Shown in pieces: positions 1-8,548 of a stretch of DNA of 64,000 nucleotides. The DNA lies in the NCBI GenBank assembly GCA_020248785.1, contig JADCGX010000040.1, positions 1-64,000 of the forward strand, in the 5' to 3' direction. Source of the DNA: Burkholderiales bacterium (GTDB lineage Bacteria > Pseudomonadota > Gammaproteobacteria > Burkholderiales > Burkholderiaceae_F). Numbering within the stretch: the stretch's first letter is position 1; the number at the start of each line of letters is the position of its first letter. The translations under genes and the position numbers were made by a program. Below the pieces are notes generated by a model. The model did not search any database. It was given only the letters and a program-made list of their open reading frames with translations, and had not been told where the DNA came from.

Positions 1-1
1 G

Positions 2-766
2 CCATCCATCCCCCCCATGCTGAATTGCCTCGACCGAGACGTAACGCATGGGATATTAAATTCGTTTACACCCTCTGAGCTCGCAGCCGATGATGCGGCC
101 GCGGGCTGCGGCTGCGCCTACCCGGAGTCCGTACCGGACGACGACGTGGAGCGCAGCAACACCATCCTCGCACGCCTGCGTGCGGTGGCGGGCGAGACGG
201 CCGTCGGTGGTCGCCATGCATTGGGCGGCTTGCCGATGCACCAAGTGGTCGCCATCAATGGCGCACGTGTTGCGATCGTGCACGGGGACGCGTGGTCCCT
301 TGCCGGCTGGCGTTTCGCACATGACACCCTCCACGCTCCGGAACACGAGGCCATGCTCGCCTCTGCCTTCGCCCTTGGTGCGGTGGACGTCTTTGCGTGC
401 AGCCACACCTGCGCGCCCGCACTCAAGCAGTTGTCCACCGCCCGCGGCGAGAGCTATGTGATCAACAACGGCGCGGCCGGGATGGCCAACTTCTGCGGCA
501 CCACCTTCGGTGTCATCACGCGCATTGCCACCCGCGCCCTGCCCGCTGCGCTCGAGCAGCAGCGCCTGTATGGCGTGCTGGCTCAAGGGGTGTGGATCGA
601 CGCGCTGAAGGTCACATTCGACCTCGACGCCTGGCTCGCGCGCTTTGACGCGCTCTGGCCAGCCGGCTCCGCCGCCGCCGTCTCGTACCGCGACCGCATC
701 ACGCACGGCCCGCAATTCACCGTCGATGCCGCCTTGGGCCGCGCGGCGGCCGCCCGCTGCGCGTAA
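2..766 (+). CDS. Metallophosphoesterase-like protein, 5' end outside window
   Basis: The frame is open to the left edge, so the N-terminus is probably missing; the first ATG inside the window is at 17. The visible 249 residues resemble the C-terminal part of calcineurin-like phosphoesterases: a VHGDAWSLAGW segment (about residue 88), an ACSHTCAPAL segment where these enzymes place a metal-binding His, and a VINNGAAGMANF segment. The metal ligands usually found in the N-terminal D-x-H motif are not visible. Substrate cannot be inferred. No operon link is evident; the next gene starts 70 bases downstream on the same strand. Family assignment is moderate and function is unknown. Confidence 0.6.
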   Translation, partial: PSIPPMLNCLDRDVTHGILNSFTPSELAADDAAAGCGCAYPESVPDDDVERSNTILARLRAVAGETAVGGRHALGGLPMHQVVAINGARVAIVHGDAWSLAGWRFAHDTLHAPEHEAMLASAFALGAVDVFACSHTCAPALKQLSTARGESYVINNGAAGMANFCGTTFGVITRIATRALPAALEQQRLYGVLAQGVWIDALKVTFDLDAWLARFDALWPAGSAAAVSYRDRITHGPQFTVDAALGRAAAARCA

Positions 767-836
767 GGTCTAGGTCTGCCGCGCGACCAAGCGGCAGCTT
801 TCCCGGCAGCGCGACCAACGCGCCGTCTGAACCTGC

Positions 837-3083
837 ATGGACTCACGCATGAACAAGCGGCTCGCGTTGTTGCTCCTGATCGTCGCCGTGATCGCGGCGT
901 TCTTCATTTTTGACCTGCAGCGCTCTCTCAGCCTGGAGGCGTTCCAGGCCAGCCGCGCTCGCATTGACGCGCTGTATGCCCGGCAACCGGTGCCCGTTGC
1001 AGCCGCCTACTTTGCGCTTTATGTCGCAGTGGCCGCGCTGTCGCTGCCCGGCGCAGCCGTGATGACGCTGATCGGCGGGGCGCTGTTTGGCTTCACGACG
1101 GGCCTTGTACTGGTGTCCTTTGCCTCGGCCATCGGCGCCACGCTGGCCTTTCTGGCCGCGCGTTTCCTGCTGCGCGACTGGGTGCAAGGCAAATTCGGCG
1201 ACAAGCTGCGCGCGCTGAACGAGGGCGTGGCGCGCGAAGGCGCGTTCTACCTCTTTGCGCTGCGCCTGGTGCCTTTGTTCCCGTTCTTTCTCGTCAACCT
1301 GCTGATGGGCCTCACGCCGATCCGCACCTGGACGTTCTACTGGGTAAGCCAGCTCGGCATGCTCGCGGGCACCGCCGTCTATGTCTACGCGGGCACACAA
1401 CTGGGCGCATTCAAGGTGTCGGCCGGACTGCTGATCGCCTTCGTTCTGCTTGGCTTGTTTCCGCTCGTCGCCAAGAAGGCTCTGGACGCACTGAAGGCAC
1501 GCAAGGTCTACGCACGCTGGGCGCATCTAAGGCCCAAGCGCTTCGACTACAACATGGTGGTGATCGGCGCCGGCTCGGCCGGGCTTGTGTCTGCCTATAT
1601 CGCGGCGGCCACCAAGGCAAAGGTGGCGCTGATCGAGCGGCACAAGATGGGCGGGGACTGCCTGAACACGGGTTGCGTACCGAGCAAGGCGCTCATCCGT
1701 TCCGCCAAGTTCTTGTCGCATGTCGCGCGCAGCAAGGAATTCGGCATAGGCCAGGCCAGTGCTGCATTCGACTTCGCCGAGGTGATGGAACGCGTGCAGC
1801 GCGTGGTGCAGTCCATCGAGCCGCACGACTCGGTCGAGCGCTACACCAAGCTGGGCGTGGACTGCGTGCGGGGCAGCGCAAGGATCACCTCGCCGTGGAC
1901 GGTGGAAGTCCAGACGCCTGCCGGTGTGATGACGCTGAGCACCAAGGCAATCGTGATCGCCGCCGGCGCGCGACCGTTCGTGCCGCCGATCCCCGGCCTC
2001 GATACGGTCGGCCACTTCACCAGCGACACGATCTGGAACCTGCGCACGCAACCCAAGCGGCTGGTCGTACTCGGCGGCGGCCCGATCGGCAGTGAACTCG
2101 CGCAAGCGTTTGCGCGGCTCGGCACGCAGGTGACGCAGGTGGAAATGCTGCCGAGGATCATGGTGCGCGAGGATCCTGAGGTTTCGGCCGTGGTGACCGA
2201 GCGCTTCCGCCAGGACGGCATCGCGGTCCTTACCGAGCACAAGGCCAAGCAGTTCATGGTGGACAACGGCGAGAAGATCCTGATCGCCGAGGATGTGAGC
2301 AAGGCCGGCGGCGGCAAAGAGGTCCGCATCGCCTTTGACGCGGTGCTGGTTGCGGTGGGGCGCGTGGCCAACACCCAGGGCTACGGGCTGGAGGAGCTCG
2401 GCATCGGCACGACCAAGCAGCGCACGGTCGAGACCGACGATTATCTGCAGACGATTTACCCCAACATCTTCGCCTGCGGCGACGTGGCCGGGCCATACCA
2501 GTTCACCCACACGGCCGCGCACCAGGCCTGGTACGCCGCCGTCAACGGTCTGTTCGGTACGTTCCGCAAGTTCAAGGCCGACTACCGCGTGATCCCCTGG
2601 ACCACCTTCACCGAGCCCGAGGTGGCCCGCGTGGGGCTCAATGAGCAGGAGGCGCGCGAGAAGAACATCGCGGTGACAGTGACAACCTGTGGCATCGACG
2701 ATCTGGACCGCGCGATCGCCGACAGCGAGGCCCACGGCTTTGTGAAGGTGCTGACGCAACCGGGCACGGACCGGATCCTCGGCGTGACCATCGTCGGCGA
2801 ACACGCGGGCGATCTGCTCGCCGAGTACGTGCTGGCGATGAAGCACGGCATTGGCCTGAACAAGATCCTGGGCACCATTCACACCTATCCGACGCTCGCC
2901 GAGGCCAACAAGTACGCCGCGGGTGCATGGAAGCGCGCGACCGTGACGCAGGGCCAGTGGGCGTTTCTCACCGCCTTGCAGGCCTGGCGTCGTGGCGAGA
3001 CCGGGCTCGGCAGCCCGCTCGGACAGCTCGGCGCGCTGCTCAAGGACAAGCGGCCGGCGTACGCCGCGCGCGAGGGACACTGA
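837..3083 (+). CDS. VTT-domain (TVP38/TMEM64) membrane protein fused to FAD-dependent disulfide oxidoreductase
   Basis: This 748-aa protein has two parts. Residues 1 to about 225 form a multi-helix membrane domain of the VTT/DedA-like type, with a Gly-rich LPGAAVMTLIGGALFG segment. Residues about 236-748 form a class I pyridine-nucleotide-disulfide oxidoreductase. A VVIGAGSAG dinucleotide loop opens it, followed by the redox pair C275/C280 in CLNTGCVPSK, a second nucleotide fold around VVLGGGPIGSE, an FACGDVAG flavin motif, and the C-terminal HTYPTLAEA helix carrying the catalytic His (H682). The reductase most resembles mercuric-reductase or lipoamide-dehydrogenase-like enzymes of unknown substrate, without an N-terminal metal-binding domain. 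The fusion implies a flavin reductase tethered to the inner membrane. Start is ATG 837; ATG 849 is an alternative. Confidence 0.9.
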   Translation: MDSRMNKRLALLLLIVAVIAAFFIFDLQRSLSLEAFQASRARIDALYARQPVPVAAAYFALYVAVAALSLPGAAVMTLIGGALFGFTTGLVLVSFASAIGATLAFLAARFLLRDWVQGKFGDKLRALNEGVAREGAFYLFALRLVPLFPFFLVNLLMGLTPIRTWTFYWVSQLGMLAGTAVYVYAGTQLGAFKVSAGLLIAFVLLGLFPLVAKKALDALKARKVYARWAHLRPKRFDYNMVVIGAGSAGLVSAYIAAATKAKVALIERHKMGGDCLNTGCVPSKALIRSAKFLSHVARSKEFGIGQASAAFDFAEVMERVQRVVQSIEPHDSVERYTKLGVDCVRGSARITSPWTVEVQTPAGVMTLSTKAIVIAAGARPFVPPIPGLDTVGHFTSDTIWNLRTQPKRLVVLGGGPIGSELAQAFARLGTQVTQVEMLPRIMVREDPEVSAVVTERFRQDGIAVLTEHKAKQFMVDNGEKILIAEDVSKAGGGKEVRIAFDAVLVAVGRVANTQGYGLEELGIGTTKQRTVETDDYLQTIYPNIFACGDVAGPYQFTHTAAHQAWYAAVNGLFGTFRKFKADYRVIPWTTFTEPEVARVGLNEQEAREKNIAVTVTTCGIDDLDRAIADSEAHGFVKVLTQPGTDRILGVTIVGEHAGDLLAEYVLAMKHGIGLNKILGTIHTYPTLAEANKYAAGAWKRATVTQGQWAFLTALQAWRRGETGLGSPLGQLGALLKDKRPAYAAREGH

Positions 3084-3084
3084 A

Positions 3085-3921
3085 GTGAACGCCACACGAG
3101 TTCAGCGTCAACGCCGCGTCGTACTGGCGCTGCTGGCGGCTGCAGTCCTGCCCGCCCGCGCACAGGGCTTCGATCACGGTCACGGCGCCTGGGACGCCTT
3201 GCTGCAACGACACGTCCGCCTGATCAATGAAGGGCGTGCGAGCCAGGTCGACTACGCGGGGTTTGCGCAAGATCGCGCCGCCTTGAAGCGCTATCTCGAT
3301 GCACTGTCCATGGTCACGCCGTCACAGTACGCCGGCTGGAACAAGGCCCGGCAGTTCGCGTTTCTTGCCAATGCCTACAACGCGTTCACAGTCGAGAAGA
3401 TCCTGACGCGGTATCCCAAGCTCAAGTCGATCCGCGACTTCGGCAACGTGTTCGGCAACCCCTGGAAGGACCGGTTTTTCACCCTGCTCGGCAAGCCGGA
3501 GCACCTCGATGGAATCGAACACGAAACGTTGCGCGCGCCCGGCGCGTTCGACGACCCGCGCGTGCACGTAGCCGTGAACTGCGCCTCTATCGGCTGCCCC
3601 ATGCTGCTGAACCGTGCCTTGGTCGCCGATCGGCTCGACGCACAACTCGACGATCTGATGCTGCGATTTCTGTCCGACCGCACGCGCAACCGCTACAACC
3701 CGCAAACCAAGTCACTCGAGCTGTCCCGCATCTTCGACTGGTACGGCAAAGACTTTGAAAAAGGCCACCGCGGCTTTGGCAGCGTCGCGGATGTCGGCGC
3801 CCGCTATGCCGATGTGCTCGCCGATGCTCCTGCCGATCGCGCGGCACTGCGTGCCAAGTCGATCCCGCTCATGTTCCTCGAGTACGACTGGACGCTGAAC
3901 GACCTGCGGCGGTCGCGCTAA
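3085..3921 (+). CDS. DUF547 domain protein, probably exported
   Basis: This 278-aa protein starts at GTG 3085, one base after the stop of the flavoprotein gene, so the two are probably co-transcribed. The first 23 residues look like a Sec signal peptide (basic start, hydrophobic VVLALLAAAVL core, ARAQG cleavage region). The remainder fits DUF547: an FLANAYNAFTVEKIL segment near residue 92, a FGNPWKDRFF segment, and a Cys-containing VNCASIGCPML segment near residue 165. The biochemical role of DUF547 is not known to me. Periplasmic location is inferred from the signal peptide. Confidence 0.82.
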   Translation: MNATRVQRQRRVVLALLAAAVLPARAQGFDHGHGAWDALLQRHVRLINEGRASQVDYAGFAQDRAALKRYLDALSMVTPSQYAGWNKARQFAFLANAYNAFTVEKILTRYPKLKSIRDFGNVFGNPWKDRFFTLLGKPEHLDGIEHETLRAPGAFDDPRVHVAVNCASIGCPMLLNRALVADRLDAQLDDLMLRFLSDRTRNRYNPQTKSLELSRIFDWYGKDFEKGHRGFGSVADVGARYADVLADAPADRAALRAKSIPLMFLEYDWTLNDLRRSR

Positions 3922-4453
3922 TCGGCTATGTGGAGGTGCCGCTTGCGCGGTCGCCGCTTTCGCGTGGTTGCCAAACTTGAGAAGCTGCGGGCGGCCAGGT
4001 GACCGCCGTGCGGTTTGGACCTTGGAGCACTGCAGCAAGGCCTCGGGTACGCCTTCCAGCGCGACGCCAAACAGCCTGCGGCGTCTTGGTTCGTGGCGGT
4101 TCAGGCAGCAGTAGAGCGCGCGACCCATGGCGAGTCCAAACACCTCCTGGTCCACGCGAGCTCGCTCAGGGCGGGAACCGCTTCGTCGCCGGGCGTGATC
4201 ACGAGCCGCCCGGGGACCTTGGCCGAGGGGTGATCCCGGTGTTTCATCGGGCCGCGCCGCACTGTCTTGATCGGACTCATCGCTTGCCAAAGGCCACGGA
4301 CGTTGCGACTCGCCGCGTGACAAAGAGCGGCTGGCTCTTGATGACCGCGGCGCGGCCGGCGCGACGCCTCGGCAGGCACACTCTGCTCACTGTGCCGGCC
4401 CGGCAACTGGCCGCATCGGCGAGCTGGCCGCCAAGTGCCCGGATAATGCGGCC
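3922..4453. other. Gene-poor interval of 532 bp
   Basis: No frame on either strand gives a recognisable protein. Two overlapping minus-strand frames between about 3950 and 4330 have slightly protein-like stretches (for example VFGLAMGRALYCCLN) that would need a frameshift to join. This may be an old gene remnant, but I cannot name a family. No convincing terminator, promoter or repeat was seen. Confidence 0.3.
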
Positions 4454-5920
4454 ATGAACGAACACGATGCCCGGCAGGTCCTGCTCGTCCGTGCCCTGGA
4501 GACAACCGAGGGCGCCGATGCCTTCAGCGACGACGACCGCCGGCACGCGAGCAAGGCAGCGCTTGAGATGGCCCGCTGGCGCGCTGGCGAGCGCAAGGAA
4601 GCGCTGTCGCCGGCAGGCTTCCTGGCCCAGCGTGCGCAACTCCTGAGCGATCGGCTGGCCGAGCGGCAGCCCAAGCTGCTGCATGCAACGCAACTGCTCC
4701 GTTGGCCCGCCTGGATCGGCGTGGTGCTACCACTGGCGGCCATGCTGCTCGGCATCCTGTCGGAGCAGATCGCCGATCGCGGTCGCGTCAACCTGCTGGC
4801 CTTCCCGCTGCTCGTCATCGTGCTGTGGAACCTCGTCGCTTACGTGCTGCTCGCCGTGAAGGCGATGGGCGTCGGCCAGGGCCAACTGCCGCGCATCTCA
4901 CGCTGGCTCGGCAGCACCGCGGCACGGCGCGCCGGCGCGCTCGGTCGCAGCGGCAAGGCCTTCCTGGCGTTTGTCGGCGACTACACGCGCCGAACTGCGT
5001 CCTTGCATGGGGCGCGGCTGGCGCGCGTGCTGCATCTAAGCGCGGCTCTGTTTGCCATCGGTGCGATTGCGGCGTTGTACGTGCGCGGCCTGGTGTTCGA
5101 GTATCGGGTGGGCTGGGAAAGCACGTTTCTCAGCGCAGCCACCGTGCAACGCTGGCTCGCGCTGCTGCTCGCGCCCGCCTCCACTGTGACCGGGCTGGCT
5201 ACGCCGAGCCTGGCTGAAGTTGAGGCACTGCGCTTTTCCTCGACCGTCCCGGGCGCGCCCGCGGCACGCTGGATCCACCTGTACGCAGCCAGCGTGGGCT
5301 TGCTGGTCGTGCTGCCGCGCCTTGCCCTGGCGGCCATCGCGGCCCTGCGGGCGCAGCGCCGCGCACAGCGCGTGGCCATCGACCTGAACGAGCCCTACTT
5401 TCGGCGCCTGCTTGGCGGGTTGTCCACGGCGCCGGCCCGGCTGCGCGTGCTGCCCTACAGCTACACGCCGGACGAGGCGGTTGTCGACGGCGTGCGGGCG
5501 GTCGCCCGCCAGCTCCTGGGCGACGACACCGAGGTCGTGCTGCGACCGACCATCGCCTTTGGCGAGGAGGAGCGCGCAGGCGCCGGGCTGCAGGCGCAGG
5601 ATGAACAAGTGGCACTGACGTTCGTGCTGGTGAGCCTCGCAGCCACGCCCGAGCACGAGACCCACGGCACACTGCTGACGCAGTTGGCTCAGGCCTTGGG
5701 CCAGGCGCCGGCGCTGCTGGTGGATGAGTCGGCGTACCGACGCCGCCTCGGCGTCGGTGGCGAGGCGCGTCTGGCCGAGCGACGCGACGCGTGGCGCGCG
5801 TTCTGCCAGACACACGGCACTGCCATGGCAAGTCTCGACCTGACCGCACTCGACCAGCAGGCCAGGGACGCACTCGACCGCGACCTCGCCCCTGCCCTGC
5901 GCGCCCCGGTGGTGGCATGA
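4454..5920 (+). CDS. DUF2868 membrane protein
   Basis: This 488-aa protein has an N-terminal soluble part of about 85 residues and then hydrophobic helices near residues 90-107, 115-135, 195-215, 235-255 and 280-300. The C-terminal soluble half contains LRVLPYSYTPDE and ends just before the partner gene. Layout and length fit the DUF2868 family. The stop codon overlaps the start of the next gene in an ATGA arrangement (ATG 5917, TGA 5918-5920), so translation is likely coupled to the DUF3482 GTPase. This neighbour pair recurs in Burkholderiales as I recall it. A joint membrane-linked GTPase role is inference. Confidence 0.85.
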   Translation: MNEHDARQVLLVRALETTEGADAFSDDDRRHASKAALEMARWRAGERKEALSPAGFLAQRAQLLSDRLAERQPKLLHATQLLRWPAWIGVVLPLAAMLLGILSEQIADRGRVNLLAFPLLVIVLWNLVAYVLLAVKAMGVGQGQLPRISRWLGSTAARRAGALGRSGKAFLAFVGDYTRRTASLHGARLARVLHLSAALFAIGAIAALYVRGLVFEYRVGWESTFLSAATVQRWLALLLAPASTVTGLATPSLAEVEALRFSSTVPGAPAARWIHLYAASVGLLVVLPRLALAAIAALRAQRRAQRVAIDLNEPYFRRLLGGLSTAPARLRVLPYSYTPDEAVVDGVRAVARQLLGDDTEVVLRPTIAFGEEERAGAGLQAQDEQVALTFVLVSLAATPEHETHGTLLTQLAQALGQAPALLVDESAYRRRLGVGGEARLAERRDAWRAFCQTHGTAMASLDLTALDQQARDALDRDLAPALRAPVVA

Positions 5921-7452
5921 GCGAGGACACGCACACCAACATGGGCCACGACACGCTGGCGCCCGGCGCAGCGCCGCCCGCCAGCGCACGGATCGAGCTC
6001 GCGCTGATCTCGCACACCAATGCCGGCAAGACCTCGCTCGCGCGCACGCTGCTGGGCAAGGACATCGGCGAGGTGCGCGACGCGCCGCATGTCACCGAAC
6101 TCGCGGAGCCGCACACGCTGCTTGCGACGCGCGAGGGTGACGAGCTGCGCCTGTGGGACACGCCGGGCTTCGGCGACTCGGCGCGGCTCATCAAGCGCCT
6201 GCGCGTGGCCGACAACCCGATCGGCTGGCTGCTGCGCGAGGTGTGGGACAAGTACCGCGACCGGCCCTTCTGGTGCAGCCAGCAGGCCGTGCGCGCGGCG
6301 CGCGACTCCGCGGACGTCGTGCTCTACCTGGTCAACACCGCCGAGGACCCGCGCGATGCCGGCTACGTGGCGCCCGAGATGCAGGTGCTGCGCTGGGTTG
6401 GCCGCCCGATCATCGTGCTGCTGAACCAGACGGGCCCGCCGCGCCCGCAGGCCGAGGAAGCCGCGGAGCGCGAACGCTGGCGCGAGCACCTCGCACCGCT
6501 GGGCGACATCGGCGACGTGCTCGCGCTCGATGCCTTTGCACGCTGCTGGGTCCAGGAGGCGGTGCTGCTCGATGCCGTGGCGCGCTCGCTGCCCGCGACC
6601 AAGCACGCTGCACTGGCCCGCCTGCGCGCGGAATGGACCCAGCAGCACCGCGCGCGCTTCGATGCAGCGATGCGCACGCTCGCGCGCCATGTTGCAGCCG
6701 CCGCGCGCGACCGCGAGCCACTGCACGGGCCCGATGCGCAGAAGGACGACAGCGGCTGGCAGAAGCTGCTGCGCGCCGTCGGTGTGAACCACGCCGAGAC
6801 CGATGCCGCGCGCGAGCACGCCATGGCGCAGTTGGCACAACGGCTCGACGTCGCCTCGCGCGCGGCGACCGATGAGCTGATTGCACTGCATGGTCTGCAC
6901 GGCAGCGCCGCGCAGCTCGTGCTTGAGCGCCTGCGGCAGAATTACGACGCACGCGAGCCGGTCAACGAGACGCGCGGCGCGCTGCTGGGCAGCGCCCTCA
7001 CCGGCGCGCTCACCGGCCTGAAGGCGGATCTCGCTGCCGGCGGTCTCACCATGGGTGCGGGTCTGCTCATCGGTGGTGTGGTCGGCGGGCTCGCCGGCGC
7101 GGGTGCGGCGCGCGGCATCAACGCGCTGCGGGGCGAGCCCGATGTGCGCTGGTCCGATGCGTTTCTTGATGGACTGGTGCGCTCGAGCGTCCTGCGCTAT
7201 CTGGCGGTCGCGCACTTCGGCCGCGGACGCGGCCGCTGGGTCGAGGGCGAAGCGCCCGCGTTCTGGCAAGCCGAGGTCGAGGCCGTGGTGCAGGCCGAGT
7301 CCGAGCGCTGGCACGCGTTGTGGCCACAGCTGCGCGACCCGCACGGCGCCGAGGCCACCGCAGCCGTGAGCGAGGCGCTGCGCGCCACCTGCGCCGCTGT
7401 CTTGGGACGACTGTATCCAGCGGCGACGCCGCTGCTCACGCAACGGCCCTAG
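5917..7452 (+). CDS. DUF3482 GTPase
   Basis: This 511-aa protein starts at ATG 5917 inside the stop of the DUF2868 gene. An N-terminal G domain shows a P-loop SHTNAGKTSL (about residues 32-41), the G3 motif DTPGFGDS (about 82), and a G4-like LLNQTG (about 168) in which the usual N-K-x-D is N-Q-T-G. The C-terminal half holds a Gly/Ala-rich hydrophobic hairpin near residues 340-400 (SALTGALTGLKADLAAGG and GAGLLIGGVVGG), suggesting membrane insertion or contact. Family DUF3482 is the best fit. The role is unknown; coupling to a membrane protein suggests a dynamic GTPase at the inner membrane. Confidence 0.85.
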   Translation: MSEDTHTNMGHDTLAPGAAPPASARIELALISHTNAGKTSLARTLLGKDIGEVRDAPHVTELAEPHTLLATREGDELRLWDTPGFGDSARLIKRLRVADNPIGWLLREVWDKYRDRPFWCSQQAVRAARDSADVVLYLVNTAEDPRDAGYVAPEMQVLRWVGRPIIVLLNQTGPPRPQAEEAAERERWREHLAPLGDIGDVLALDAFARCWVQEAVLLDAVARSLPATKHAALARLRAEWTQQHRARFDAAMRTLARHVAAAARDREPLHGPDAQKDDSGWQKLLRAVGVNHAETDAAREHAMAQLAQRLDVASRAATDELIALHGLHGSAAQLVLERLRQNYDAREPVNETRGALLGSALTGALTGLKADLAAGGLTMGAGLLIGGVVGGLAGAGAARGINALRGEPDVRWSDAFLDGLVRSSVLRYLAVAHFGRGRGRWVEGEAPAFWQAEVEAVVQAESERWHALWPQLRDPHGAEATAAVSEALRATCAAVLGRLYPAATPLLTQRP

Positions 7453-7701
7453 CGCGCCGCACGCAAGAGCCATGGCTCGCAAAGCGCGGCTGAGTATCGT
7501 GTCTGAGTATCGTTCTGCTGCGAGCGATCGTTGGCCAAGCGTTCGCGGGAACCTCGAGGTCGCGTGCGCGGTCGATGGATGCCTCAGCGTCCCCAGCGTC
7601 GCCAATGAGGTCAGCCGACCTTCGGACCGAACGCCGGTTTGACCTCGAAGGCGCTGGACCTTTACCTGCCGGCCTGCGTGTTCGTGCGTCGCGCCGGCCG
7701 A

Positions 7702-7995
7702 TCAGGCGAGACGCCGCCATGCGTCACGCGCGTCGAGCGCGCTCCGCGCGGATGACTGAGGCGCTGCGCGCTGGCGGATTCGCGCCACATTGGCGTTCAT
7801 CCAGTGGCGCACGACACGCTCGTACAGCCATCGCTTGACGCCGGACAGGTTGGACCCGTGCTTCTCGTAGAACGTATCCGGATCGTCGAAGGTGCCAAAG
7901 TCCCTGTTGATGCCATCTCGCTGGATGTACGTGTTCTCGCCCTTCCACTCGATTGGCGGGCTCCGCAGATACGTCTTGCTGGCTTCCGGGTCGAT
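7702..7995 (-). pseudogene. Coding-like C-terminal fragment of an unrecognised protein
   Basis: On the minus strand an open frame of 97 codons ends at a TGA at 7704-7702. It reads as a plausible soluble protein, with segments such as RSPPIEWKGENTYIQRDG, GTFDDPDTFYEKHG and VKRWLYERVVRHWM. Aromatic content is high and third positions are GC-rich, unlike the two competing minus frames. No start codon with a ribosome site was found. The frame runs on into the antisense of the merR start, where it loses protein character, so it appears 5'-truncated. I do not recognise the family. Confidence 0.4.
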
Positions 7996-8006
7996 TGAGG
8001 CGAACG

Positions 8007-8468
8007 ATGCGAATTGGCGAACTGGCGGAGTGCACCCAGACCCCCGTGGATACGATCCGCCACTACGAACGACTTGGGCTGCTGGCCAAGCCGCGGCGAA
8101 CGTCGTCGAACTATCGTTCGTATACGCCGGTCGCGGTCGAGCGGCTGAACTTCATCCGCCGCTGCCGCGCCCTTGACATGTCGCTCCAAGAGGTCGGCGC
8201 ACTGCTGCTGTTCTGCGACGAACCGCGGCGGCAGTGGGGGTCCTTCGACAGCGTTCTCGACGAGCACATCGACCATGTGGAAGGCCGGATCGCACAGTTG
8301 CAGCGGCTGGCCAGGCAACTCCGGCAATTGCGCGCGGTGTGCAAAGCGCCGGGAACAGCGGCGCAGTGCCAGATCCTCAGCAGCCTGCGCAAGGCGCTGC
8401 CGGAACGCACGCCCCAACAGCGCCGGGGCCGCGCGCGCGCCAGTCATGCGCGAACGAGTCATGGTTGA
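8007..8468 (+). CDS. MerR-family regulator, CadR/PbrR-like, lacking the first metal-ligand Cys
   Basis: This 153-aa protein starts at ATG 8007. The winged-helix DNA-binding region MRIGELAECTQTPVDTIRHY is at the N-terminus. A long dimerisation helix follows (DEHIDHVEGRIAQLQRL) and a metal-binding-loop region with C112 and C121 in VCKAPGTAAQCQIL. In CadR/PbrR proteins a third ligand Cys lies near position 77; here residue 77 is Trp (DEPRRQWGSF), though C70 is nearby. The usual cognate efflux ATPase is not adjacent, and the divergent side holds only a broken coding fragment. Metal sensing is plausible but specificity is uncertain. Confidence 0.82.
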   Translation: MRIGELAECTQTPVDTIRHYERLGLLAKPRRTSSNYRSYTPVAVERLNFIRRCRALDMSLQEVGALLLFCDEPRRQWGSFDSVLDEHIDHVEGRIAQLQRLARQLRQLRAVCKAPGTAAQCQILSSLRKALPERTPQQRRGRARASHARTSHG

Positions 8469-8548
8469 TCCGTTGGGCGGTGTCGCTGCGCCTCATCGCC
8501 CAGCAGGCCTTGCAGCGTGAGTGAGATCCGCTTGCCTATCATGTGACC

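Noticed and set aside
1527..3095. A 522-codon open frame on the minus strand opposite the flavoreductase
   Set aside because: Long antisense frames are expected in GC-rich coding DNA; the translation is Arg/Ala/His-rich with no family resemblance, and the plus strand has clear enzyme motifs.
3950..4330. Possible frameshifted minus-strand gene in the gap after the DUF547 gene
   Set aside because: Short protein-like stretches exist in two frames, but no family could be named and no codon pattern is convincing.
7490..7520. Short direct repeat GAGTATCGT occurring twice near 7492 and 7506
   Set aside because: Only two 9-base copies with no related elements; no sign of a CRISPR or transposon end.
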